DNA from: Episyrphus balteatus
Lineage: Eukaryota > Arthropoda > Insecta > Diptera > Syrphidae
Direction: 5' to 3'
Assembly (NCBI RefSeq): GCF_945859705.1
Contig: NC_079134.1
Span: 51,142,402-51,206,401, forward strand
DNA: 64,000 nt
Part shown: positions 47,633-57,819 of the stretch, piece by piece
Numbering within the stretch: position 1 is the stretch's first letter
Layout of the letters: each line of letters opens with the position of its first letter
Notes under the pieces: model-generated
Seen by the model: only the letters and a program-made list of their open reading frames with translations
What the model was told of the DNA's origin: nothing
Database searches by the model: none
Program-made: the position numbers and the translations under genes

Positions 47633-49333
47633 TGACCATTTTTGTGGCAATCAATATTTTCGACTTTTTCTGTTACTTTTTGAGTTTTTGTCTATAACTT
47701 GAAAAGCAAGACCAATTTGAAAATTTTTCAATTTCAATTTGTTACAAATTGAATTTGTTACAAAAAACGAATTTTTGATTATTTTGTCTAACTTTGGACC
47801 TCGAATATCTGTTATACGGTTAGATATTCCAAAATGTGTATAAGACCTTTTTTGTAGAGCGTTCAATTTTCTACAAGAATATTTAAAGAAATCTGCTAAA
47901 AATATTTTTTATTGAAGAAAATTGTAAAACTGCGAGGCGAAAGATCTTCCCATTAATATAAAGAGCTCATATTTGATGAGTATATTTTAGAGGTGTCTAG
48001 CAAAAGATATTCGATTTTTTCTACCCACCCTAATAAGTAGGTACACAGTACACTTAATACTGGTGAATATTTGTTTGGTTGCTGGAGCTGGTGTTGTTAA
48101 CATAAGTAAATTGATGTCACCTTATTACAAACTATTTCGAAATTCGAAAGCCCCACCCGAATTTTTAGCCATTACCGGTTGAGTCTAAATCCAATATATT
48201 TTAAGAGATGAAACACAGACCTTTCACATGTGAATTGGAACGTGATTGGGCACAACACAGTGTAGCCAGGCCCATTGTTTCAGAATTCAGAAAATACGGA
48301 GTCTCAAGAAGTATTCTCAAAATGTACCAAGTTTGAAAGAAATAAACTTCAGAATCCTGATTTAAGAAAATTTCATCTGACGTATGCTTATTGCACAATT
48401 GTGAAAACCGTCAATGAGACAAAATTTTAAAGTGTTTAGATAAACATTTTACATTTGAGTAAAAGGACATAAATTAAAAATTCAGTCAAATAAAAAAATT
48501 GGATTCTTCAAATCTTTTTCCATGGCAATTATTGGAACAAAATCAGCAACTATTAATATACAGGGTGTCTCGGAATGAGATAAGAACATTTTGAGGGATG
48601 ATTCTTGGGTATAATCTAAAAAAAAAAATTGTTCTACAGTAACTCTCTATCTGCAAAGTTGATACCCCCTAGCGATGATTTAAGAAAACGCTAACTTTGG
48701 CATGCCTTTACTCATGTTAATGTTAAAAACTCCGTTAATACTTATGATAAAAACTTCATTAATATCTTCATTTTTAAAAGAAATTCTATTCTTTGTAACT
48801 GCATTTAAAAAATGTTAATATCTTTTTTTATTGCTCAGATATTAATTTTTAAAGGAAATTATTTTTTTTCTTACCCATGATCATTTTTGACTTTGGGCCG
48901 ATTTTCTTCTATAAATGTATAATAAACAGTGTTTTATAAATTTATTCTTATGAAGAAAACAATAATGAACAAAAAAGTTGTTCACAAGTTTGCCAGAAAA
49001 CTCATAGATTTTATGATATTTAAGAAAACCTGCACCAGGCAAATTCTCTAAAAAATGTGTTTTTTTGATTTAGTCAAAAATGGGTAAGAATTAAAAATTA
49101 ATTTTTGTAGTTTTAGTCTATTTCTGTTTATGGACTTAGTTATCACAATTATTTAAAAAGTGCTCCTTGATTTTGTGTGCTTGATAGAGCCGGTTTTTTT
49201 TTATTTTATTGCGAATATGTAAATACACTATTAGAGTGTCAGAAAAACTACTTTTTCAAAACATAAAACTCAGTGTTTTTCTTTTTATACTTCACATTGT
49301 TTAAAAGCATGATGTAAAAACTATTATTCATTA
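47633..49333. other. Old repeat DNA, no gene
   Basis: 47800..48030 shares CGAATATCT, ACGGTTAGA, GACCTTTTTTGTAGA and CTACAAGAATA words with 43140..43420. The hAT element and the TA element therefore probably sit inside one older repeat spanning roughly 43080..48027, whose right end reads TACCCACCCTA. A TACAGGGTGTCTCGGAATG motif at 48561 resembles an element end, but no partner was found. Confidence 0.4.
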
Positions 49334-49479
49334 AGCCAGAACTATAATTGGCGGATGGAGTCGGAAGCTACTGCCAATTTATGTTGTTTTCTTTGACTTT
49401 TCGATAAGTTTTCATCCGTCGAGCGCGGTTGCGAGCGCTGTTCCCCTCCGTTTCATCCGACGCTTCAGTTCTGGCTTTA
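49331..49479. mobile_element. Tourist-like MITE with TTA duplication
   Basis: The element proper is 49334..49476 (143 bp). It starts AGCCAGAACT and ends AGTTCTGGCT, with TTA on both sides (49331..49333 and 49477..49479). Subterminal GGCGGATGGAGTCGG mirrors CCGTTTCATCCGACG. The form fits PIF/Harbinger MITEs. A truncated Harbinger transposase is present at 57485..57819, but there is no evidence that it mobilised this copy. Confidence 0.75.
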
Positions 49480-51961
49480 GGCATATTAAATTCAGATATC
49501 TACGTTATTTACCTACGACAAAATATTTTCAGCGTTAAAATTTCAGTGCAAAGAACAAAAAATTATTCTTGAAAAGAATAAACAAAAATATGTATTCCTA
49601 CCATATTATGTAGTTTTTTTTAAACCAATAAACATTTTCAACAGAAATTCGCTGAATGATATCAAACGTTTGTCAACCGCAATGGTATCACATTAAAAAC
49701 GTATTAAAGATATTTTTCATCCATTTATGTCATTAACAGTCTTTTGGCGAAATAAATTGAAGTTATAAAAAAGCCGATAATAATATTTTAATACCAATCT
49801 GAATATTTCAAGACCTTCGCCGAATGGACATAAAAATCTTATATCAAAGATATAAACCAAAGTCACCGCAAAGGCATTCGCCAACTTAGTTTAACTACAT
49901 TCTCAGAATGCCTCCGGTAATAAAACCTTGACGAAGACGAAAGGCTCACTTGGTTATAGGTTCAAATTTCCAATAACAAATTTTACGCAGTCGCGCACAT
50001 GCACAAGCCTCTCGCGGTCGGTATGTATTGAATTTCATATGCGCGCAGTCTGCGCCAACTGATTTCCAACTCCATCGAACAGTAGAAGGCGTTAAAATTC
50101 CAATTAACGCCCCTAGATTCTTTATTTTTTTTGTTTTGTTACTTCTTTGTTTTTTGAATTCAAATGTCGTATCGTGGTATCGTATCCTTCGTTATGTATG
50201 GAAGATGGTATCTTTGGAACGAAATTCTTCCTTGAAGGCTGCTGCACGAAATCTGAAATCAAATAAGCAGATGCAATAATTGATTTAATGTCAGAGTGTG
50301 GATGATTCCGTGAAATAGGCGGACAAAGGGATAATTTCCATTTTGACCAAATGCTACTTTTTTTTTCTTCTTTTTGTATCTTGATACAATAATGTGAAAA
50401 TACCTTTTTTCGTTTTTTTTTTTCTTTGATTCAGGTGAGAAAATTGTTCGATTTAGCTGCTGAATCAATACGCCTACAATTCCTCTGCACTAAGCCGCTT
50501 TTTATTCGTCGCTTAATTTATGAGAATTTTCTTCAAGAAATCCTGGGAAATATTTATCCATTGTGGTTCCTTCTTAAGTTCGAAATTCGAATTAAATTTA
50601 TTGCTTATTATCATTTTATTGGACATCGTTTACGGACGGGACGAATGACGACGACGTAGAACCTTCAATGGACAAGTTTTATTTTATGGCATTTTCGAAT
50701 GCCCACTCATTTGTCAGGTTCTTCTAGGGGGCAGCATCGGTGGCGGAAACTCGTTTCAACCGTTTTATGACTTAAATTTCCTGGACACCTGATTGTGCAA
50801 TGTTGGTTTATTGTCGTCCAAAGTTTTTAAGGGATTATTATTGAATTGGTTGTTGGTTTATATGATGTCGAAAATCAATTTGCAGTTAATGTCACTTTGG
50901 AGTGATTTATGAAATTATTTTTTACTTTTGATTTCTAGTTTGATACTTACTAGGTGAATCATTTTGGTGTTCCTCGGGGGCATTATGTAGGTAGCTACTA
51001 TAGGCCGGGCTAGGTATTTATTCATAAAACTAATCGAAGCCGAGATAATAATAGCATTTGGCATCACGATGATGGAGAATATAAATGTGTATTGTAAACC
51101 ATGAATTTAAAGAGATTTTAGAAGTTTGCAATATAAGTAGAAACTTGTTGGCATCAACTTTTTAAATAACTAAACGGTGTTTAAAGTTTTGCAGCAGAAC
51201 AAACTAATCTTTTGGAATGTATGATAAAGTGCGATAAAGCTTTAAAGAAGTTGGAGATATTCTGAACTGAACGATGCAAAATTTAATAAATTGTCAAATA
51301 AAGATTGAGTTGAATTAAATGAATTATTAAATATCATAGCGCCCATTGTCTCTTAAACCTTGAAATATTTGGCATTTGTTATAATCTCTAAGTCAACGAC
51401 GTCAAGAAATCTGATTCACACTAGATCTACCTTTCTTTTTACTGTAGTTAAGTTAACGGTGCGTGTTGGTGCTCATTAACCGTCCTGTTGTACTCGTTGA
51501 TAAAAGTGCACCAGTCCTTTTCAGGAGTATGATAGCCTTAGATAACAGATAACTAATAAATGAGACAAGAGCCTTTCATTATTGTGGTCCTTAATTACGT
51601 TTAGTATTTTGGTCTGTAATTTAATAATTACGGTCCTTAATTATGTTTTAAATATTAGGTTCCCCTGTGAACTTGCAAATGTAAGCAGAAGTGCATTTAA
51701 GTTACTCTGTTCGTGCAGTGTTTTCTTTAGTGGATTTTTTGGAATCCTAGACATAAATCGGGACAGGATTATTGGACAGTACTCCTTTAGAGGTGACAAG
51801 TCTTCGAGGCGAAATGCTTCCTCAAAAAATGCAGTTATTTGATTTATATATTCAAAAATTCCTACAGAAAGGCGGTAGCTTAGCGACAATATTTACCAAG
51901 TGAATTCTCTATAACTAAGAAATACAAATTTTATATTGCCAAGGTCACTCAGAGTTCACTA
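49480..51961. other. Non-coding DNA
   Basis: No supported gene. 49975..50060 is locally rich in GCGCGC-type words. Open frames at 50028..50279 and 51582..51889 lack recognised domains, although the 51641..51889 minus frame has mixed composition. Confidence 0.45.
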
Positions 51962-52235
51962 AAAGTAAAACCCAGTTATTTTCGTACTATTTTTGATATA
52001 AAATTGAACATCGGTTTTAAGGCTCCATCAAACGGATCTGTGTTTTAAATGTATTGAGTTTGCTGAACAGATCAAACACGAAAAGAATGAACATAAAAAG
52101 AGAAAGCTCATGGTTGAGGAGCTCATTGTAAAAAAAACATGGTATCTAAGGTCCTTGATCACGTTGCATAAACATCTTGTCAATGTTATATGTACAACTT
52201 TGGAGTTGTTTTGGGAAACTCAAAGGCCTCTTTGA
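51962..52235 (+). pseudogene. DUF7869-type transposon protein, N-terminal-side remnant
   Basis: The plus strand reads VKPSYFRTIFDIKLNIGFKA and then, after a one-base frame change at about 52040, TDLCFKCIEFAEQIKHEKNE followed by a Lys-rich helix (HKKRKLMVEELIVKK) and a stop at 52233. In insect and cnidarian proteins carrying the DUF7869 domain, the segment before that domain has the form Y-x3-IF-x3-FN-x-F-x2-P-x3-D-x-C-x2-C followed by a charged helix, and this remnant fits. These are thought to be transposon proteins. The frame shift and missing remainder make it non-functional. The C-terminal part of the same family is present on the other strand at 56849..57484. Confidence 0.55.
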
Positions 52236-53490
52236 ATAAGGAAAAGAAAATGTGTTTTTCGTCACTTGGATAAAAAACTTGTTTTCAGAATTATCTAATC
52301 AGATTTCTATAGCTGTTTTCAACCATTTGTGCAGCCTTAATTTGAGCCATATTCAAACAGTACGCTAGGTCTTTGATTTGTGCGGTGGTCAAAACAAAAA
52401 CTACACCATGTTTTCCATCACATCTAATTTGCTTTTTAAAAAAGCTTCACAAAATGTTGGAAGCCATGAAATAATTTTTCCTGTATCTGGATATTCTTAC
52501 ATTCTCTTGTTAAAAAACAGTTAATTTTATTATGATCTTTTTTAAAATGTTTTTGAACTTGGTCCATTTTTAAGGTAAGGAAAAAACAGGCAATGTTAAC
52601 GTTAACAGAATACTGTGAAGTTCATGAAAGTTATTCATCTCTTACGATATTGCTATTTAAATAATATTTTATAAAATATTAAAACTTCATACATGGTTAC
52701 TCTTTACGATCATGCATCTGCATTGACTCCGAAAAGAAAGATTTTTATTATTATTTGTTTTCAACATATCATTTATTTATTATGTAGCTATTATGTGTTC
52801 TCTTTGAACAGAAAAATCGAACGATTTGTTAAAACGGTTTTATTTCTAATGCTCATTGCTTAATGTATAACTGCATTGTTTTTTTATTGGAAAAGCTTAT
52901 TCAAAGCTTTAATGTGTTACTGAATTCTGATTATGTTTGGCATTAGAATTTAAGTTAGTCTTAATAAATATTCATTATGACCCTGGAACTGTGTATTGCA
53001 TCCGCGCACTAACCCCAATGTACATAATGATGTTAATTTGTAGTTTCCAATGAAATATTTGTTAAATCTAATTTTTTGCTTACTTTCTAAATCATCCATT
53101 AAGCCTACGGCAATGGAGTTTTAATATAAATTGTAATGAAATTTATCAAACATAAAATAGTGTAACCAAAAACAATAACTATCTCATTTCATATTTCAAT
53201 ATTTTAATATGTAATGCACACATAATTATCACAAGGTACCTGCTGTTGGTGTTTGTTTGCCTCATTAAATTCAAATTAACCAAACCACATTTACCTGCAA
53301 TTGCATTTTATTTATTTTTGCATTAAACAAAGAATTTTGGTCTTAGTTTGTGTAGGAATGGAAAATTAATCATAAATATAAACAAGCTATAAGCTTATTG
53401 GCTTCCATTAAAAACGTTGTTTTTTTTTATTTTATTGAATCTTTTATTAATATTTTTTTATTTTGTAAAAATCTGGCACGCATTAACTTA
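52236..53490. other. Non-coding DNA
   Basis: No clear gene. 52340..52500 may hold further scraps of a mobile-element protein, but no motif is certain. Confidence 0.45.
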
Positions 53491-53493
53491 AAC

Positions 53494-53560
53494 TATATAA
53501 AAATAGGAACATGGACATTTTTTAATGTCAGTTCGTGACAAAATCGTATTCGAGCAGCCA
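53494..53560 (+). promoter_or_regulatory. TATA + Inr core promoter
   Basis: TATATAAAAATAGG at 53494 is followed by TCAGTTCG with the initiator A at 53530, about 34 bases from the TATAAA core. The downstream sequence (CGTATTCGAGCAGCCAACCG) has the GC-richer look of a fly downstream promoter region and 5-prime untranslated region. A possible donor (ATC/GTAAAT, near 53633) follows about 100 bases on. The gene it drives is not visible in the window. Confidence 0.45.
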
Positions 53561-55266
53561 ACCGAACCCGAAAAAAAAATTAAAAATTAATTTCAAAATC
53601 CACCTTATTTATCTGAAGAGGATCATAAGATCGTAAATGCTTATCTCGGAGATACTTTCATTTTATTTTATTTACATTTCGTGTTTAAATTCAGTCTTCG
53701 TATTCGTATTGGAAGTTGAAAGTGTATGCATTAGCATCTGATGCATGTGGGTGGGATAGAGATTTCAAATTTAAATAGCTGACAGGCGGTTTTCTCTTAA
53801 TAATGCCGCTTTCCCACCATAATCATTGATCGAATAGAACGACAAGCATTATGGTTGGTTATTTTTATTGCTTCCCCAAAAACCAACCAATCCATAGCCC
53901 AATGTTTGTGTGTGTATTTTTTTTATTATTTTCTTTGTTTGTTTAATTTAAGTTAATCCTTGATTTCTTCATTCATATTCAGTCACTCTCGCGTTGGGAA
54001 ATAATAAAAAATTAAAAAAAAAGAACTCACAATAGATGTAAATATTTGATAGATATTGTCGGAAGAACTGAAGAGTGCCTTTTTTTCATTTTCACTTTTT
54101 TCCAATGTTTATAATATAAAAAAAAATATAAATGTATGTGTATAAAGCATAAAACGAGTACCTAATCTAAACATTGAGAACAAATGAACTGAAATGACTA
54201 AGCACAATAGCTATGCATATATGCAGTCAAAGCCTCGCGCATCCTCTAGCGCCTTCATTCCACATTGTGAAAAGGCTTATTGCATCCGTATACCGTATAT
54301 ATCCAATTCACATACAAAAAAAAAAACATTGCAGGACGAGGACGACTCTGACTCTGTGCAAACAAATGTGGCGGCAAATTGTTTGCCCTGGTGCTTAGTT
54401 TAGAAGGATTTATGATTTAGTTTTGTTTTGTTTTGGTTTTTTTTTCATTTTATTTGTACTCTGATTTGGAATTTTTATTTATGAATAGGAAATCAGCAGA
54501 ATGCATTTAATTGGTGTAATAAAATGAGATAGAAAGGAATGAAACATTTGCAACATCATGTTATTTTTTTCTTTTGGAAAAAAAAAACAAAATCTGTGTA
54601 ATTACTTTTGGTGGGAGAATTTGGAACGAGTATGCAAAATAGAAATAAATTGCCAAATAAAAGGCCTGGGAAGGTCAACAGAAACTGTAATTATACGGAG
54701 ATTGGATGGGAAACTATTCAGTATTAGGTAGATACGCTTGCGTTACATACATTTTTCTAATTTATCCTGATGGATTTTAATTTCATCTATATTAAAGAAT
54801 TATGTTGATTGTTATTTTCTTTTAACAGCCAAAGATATTGAAAACGATATGGGTCGACAAAAAATTGTATTACGGTCATGGCATCTATTTAATATTCGCT
54901 TAATAGTTATTTTTATATGTTCCACATAATTTTGATGATAATACATTAACAATGTTAGGGCTGCCAGACGTCTCGATTTCGTCGGGGCTTTATATCGGGG
55001 CTTTAACTGAACTGGCAAATAAATTTCAAACCACCTAAGTTAACACAGTTTTAAAGTATGTAATTGGAATCTATGGTGGGTCGCGTTATTTATACCCCGT
55101 ATCGAAGATAAATCTTCCAACTCAATCATCCAATCGCGTTTCACAACAAGCGAGGATAAGAAATCGACCTCGAAACGACATTTTATTATCATACGCTGAA
55201 GCATTTACAGTCTTATAACTCGGGGTCATGTACTCCTCTACTTTTTAAGCATGGAATGCGCAGTAC
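53561..55266. other. Non-coding DNA downstream of the TATA promoter
   Basis: At 54329 the plus strand has CATTGCAG followed by an open GAC-rich segment (DEDDSDSVQTNV) ending in a stop at 54401. It could be a small exon, but the pyrimidine tract is poor. AGGGCTGCCAGACGTCTCG at 54958 resembles an element end without a partner. Confidence 0.4.
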
Positions 55267-55883
55267 AATTGAATCATTTATTTGCAAAACATGATAAGTC
55301 CACTTTTTTTCAAAATTCGTTTTTTTGACTAAATTTGTACTCCAGGGATAACCACGTCTGTCTTTAAAATATGAAGTATCTACTCCATCTATATCCGATT
55401 TTACAGCTACGCGAAATATTTTTTTAGTATCAAAAACAGAATAAGTCCCGGACTTATCATCTTTTGAAAATAAACTACAGCTTCTTTTTGTGTAAATGGT
55501 ATATTAGATTAATGGCTGAAAATCTTAAGTTTAAAGCTACTTTAAAGTTAAATAAGCAGTCCGGACATTGTATTTTATTCTCAAATACAATTGTTTGATA
55601 GATTGGAGCTAAAAGCAAAATTGCATATCCATTTAAAAACTAATTTCACATCCGTTTATTTTCAAAGTATGATAAGTCCAAAAGCGTTTTTATTTTTTAT
55701 CTTTTGAGCTATCGATCCAAAAATTAAAAACGAAACGGTATTTTGTAGCTAGGCAAGAGTTCTACAGAATATATTTTTTATAAATTTTTCTACGCATATT
55801 AAAAGAAAATAGAACGTTTTTTTCTTCTCCTGAAAATTTTAAAATCATGGACTTATCATGTTTTGCAAATAAATGATTCAATT
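55267..55883. mobile_element. MITE with 36-bp inverted termini
   Basis: 617 bp. The left end is AATTGAATCATTTATTTGCA followed by AAACATGATAAGTCCA. The right end is its exact inverse (TGGACTTATCATGTTTTGCA then AATAAATGATTCAATT). The motif GATAAGTCC and its inverse recur inside (55440..55460 and 55668..55680). No convincing target duplication is seen, so the superfamily is unknown. Non-coding. Confidence 0.8.
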
Positions 55884-56106
55884 ATCGTACCGATTATCGT
55901 ACAAAATTTGAATCGCATTCGATAATTGTATCGTATGTGTGCACCAAAGTATCCGCTGTATCCATATCGCACGGTCGAATGCTGATGATGGAAAACAAAA
56001 GGTGGTATGCGATTGATTAGATGAGGGTTGTACCGTGTGGTGGGTTTTAATTCACCTATGATTCAGTTTTGAGATTACATAAAATTTTTTAACTAACATC
56101 CAAATA

Positions 56107-56868
56107 ATGGATAAAAATGAGAAAATTTGTTTGACAGATAATGAAATCGCATGGTGTATGTGCTTTCTTTCGATATTGTTAACGATATCGGTACATCTCA
56201 AGTCGTGTACGATGATTGTATCGTGTATTCCATGCTTTAAAGAATTGTGCCCAGATTGTCAGATTTCAAAATCATATACATGTTCCAGAACAAAATGCAC
56301 AAAAATTTTGGTCAGTGTTATCGCCGCCGCTATAGAAAACATATCCATTTATAATAAGTTATTTGTGTTAGAAGTGTTAATTTTCTGAAGTTTGTATCGT
56401 TTTTCAGATACCTCGTGGAACAACAAATCCATTCTTTTGAGTGTCGAAAAACAAAAATGAATCTGCGGAATCCGAAAATTCTTCGGCGATTTTTTAAAGA
56501 CATAGCTAAAATAATAAGAGCTAATGATGTTTTCTTTATAAATCAAGCTCAAAAACATGAAAATCAGGTGCAACAAAAAGAAAAGCTCCACCGGTCCAGG
56601 CCCAATGTCTTGACCATATTAAAAGCTAAAAATATCTGAAGAGATCCTCAGAAAAGAAGCACTCAATGGGGATGTGACACAGCTTCCACATTTGAACAAA
56701 AATTATAGAAGAAGAATAGTGTTTGAATTGTCAAAACTTTATGAAGTTTATTTAATTATGGAAGTGAGAAAGTTTATTTTAAATAATGATAGGGAAAATC
56801 TCTTCCTTTTTGTAGTAGCTGGCTTGCTAACAACAATTTCTTCACTTTCTACATTATGCAAAAATTGA
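56107..56868 (+). pseudogene. Coding-like segments, unidentified
   Basis: Several plus-strand frames look like broken protein. A cysteine-rich stretch (CIPCFKELCPDCQISKSYTC) falls in one frame, with FHALKNCAQIVRFQNHIHVP in another over the same bases. From 56397, behind an acceptor-like GTTTTTCAG, there is FECRKTKMNLRNPKILRRFF to KAKNI and a stop. After a frame change near 56637 a 75-codon frame reads EEILRKEALNGDVTQLPHLN to STLCKN with a stop at 56866. No family is recognised. Position next to transposase remnants suggests mobile-element origin. Confidence 0.3.
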
Positions 56869-57484
56869 TGATGACAATATAAAGGAATGCTTTTTCAAAC
56901 ATTGACATTTTTTTATCAGTCCAAATAACTTTCCCTCCATTGTCGTTTCTTTGGAAGTTCTTCCCCGTTTTAGCGCACAAGTACCTTAAGGTCGTACACT
57001 TCATTAGTTTCAAGCTGATGAATCTTATAAAGCGGTTTTGACTTCTTTGCCAGCTGAATAATGGGCACAAGTTGGTCGCAAGTAAAAATTGGGCCTGATT
57101 ATAAGCACCTTGCTTTGTTTTTTCCTATCAAGGAGTGCATTTTGTCGCCTTCATTCTGCGTATGCCCATGCCAATGCTATAAGAAACTTTTGCGTTATAG
57201 ATTTCACACTGTGAGTTTGCACAAGCTGAATTAGAGTGACAACATGAACTTACTTTTATTTTTCCCAAAGCAATTGTCCGACCAGATAACTAGGTGTTCT
57301 ATATCTTCTGCGCATTTATCAAGGTAGATCTTGAGGCTTGCACTTGCACCAATCTCGTCGGATCCTTTATGGGAAAAAGCCTTCATAGAAAACCACTTCA
57401 AAAATGGTAAAGTTGAAACAAAGCAGTCTTCTTTTATAAAAAAAAACATTACATCCCCACAGGGTAGTTCAAGTTCCAAAGCAT
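56849..57484 (-). pseudogene. DUF7869-type transposase-like domain, C-terminal-side remnant
   Basis: Read on the minus strand from 57484: LELPCGDVMFFF, a spacer, KGSDEIGASASLKIYLDKCA, and HLVIWSDNCFGKNKSKF with a stop at about 57231. After frame changes come GHTQNEGDKMHSLIG (57160..57110) and NFQRNDNGGKVIWTDKK near the end. The chain PCGD, G-x-DE-I-x-S, YSDNC-x-GQNKN, HTQNEGD and NW-x-N-x-DG-x-KVxWT is how DUF7869-domain proteins are laid out, and the acidic residues resemble a DDE nuclease core. The usual YSDNCxGQ is WSDNCFGK here. Two or more frame changes make it a pseudogene. Confidence 0.65.
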
Positions 57485-57819
57485 TAAAATCGTCTGGGCT
57501 ATGCATTTGAATATGATTATGTAAAATACAATTCGCCATTTTTGATTTCGCGACATCCAAATATTTCAAGCGACGAATCGGCCCTTGAGAATACCAAATG
57601 TCCGTTCAATTGTAACTCGGGCACTACTTACCCGAATATTAAAATGGTTTTGCATCTCCGTCAAGGGACCATTATCACAAAAGGGTGTCACCAAGTTAAT
57701 TTGTAGGGAACAAGCTGAGTCCCGAAGTAAATAGTATTCCCCCGATACCAGTTCATTAATTCGATCAGAAATTGGACTATTTCTGAAAGCCCGTGCATCA
57801 TGGAGTCGGCTCGTAGCTC
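57485..57819 (-). pseudogene. PIF/Harbinger (HARBI1-like) transposase, C-terminal remnant
   Basis: From an acceptor-like TTTGTAG the minus strand reads SRLHDARAFRNSPISDRINE, then EYYLLRDSACSLQINLVTPF, CDNGPLTEMQNHFNIR, SARVTIERTFGILKGRF and, after a one-base deletion near 57575, RRLKYLDVAKSKMANCILHN and HSPDDF. This is the HARBI1 transposase C-terminal half: the H-D-x-R-xF block, the third-acid region (GDSAYPL in the family, RDSACSL here) and the ERxFGxLKGRFRRLK block with the catalytic Glu. The first catalytic Asp region (IDGTH) is missing. Reading runs directly into DUF7869-type sequence in the same frame at about 57484. Confidence 0.85.

Noticed and set aside
48561..48600. TACAGGGTGTCTCGG as a transposon terminus
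   Set aside because: It resembles common insect element ends, but no inverse partner or target duplication was found.
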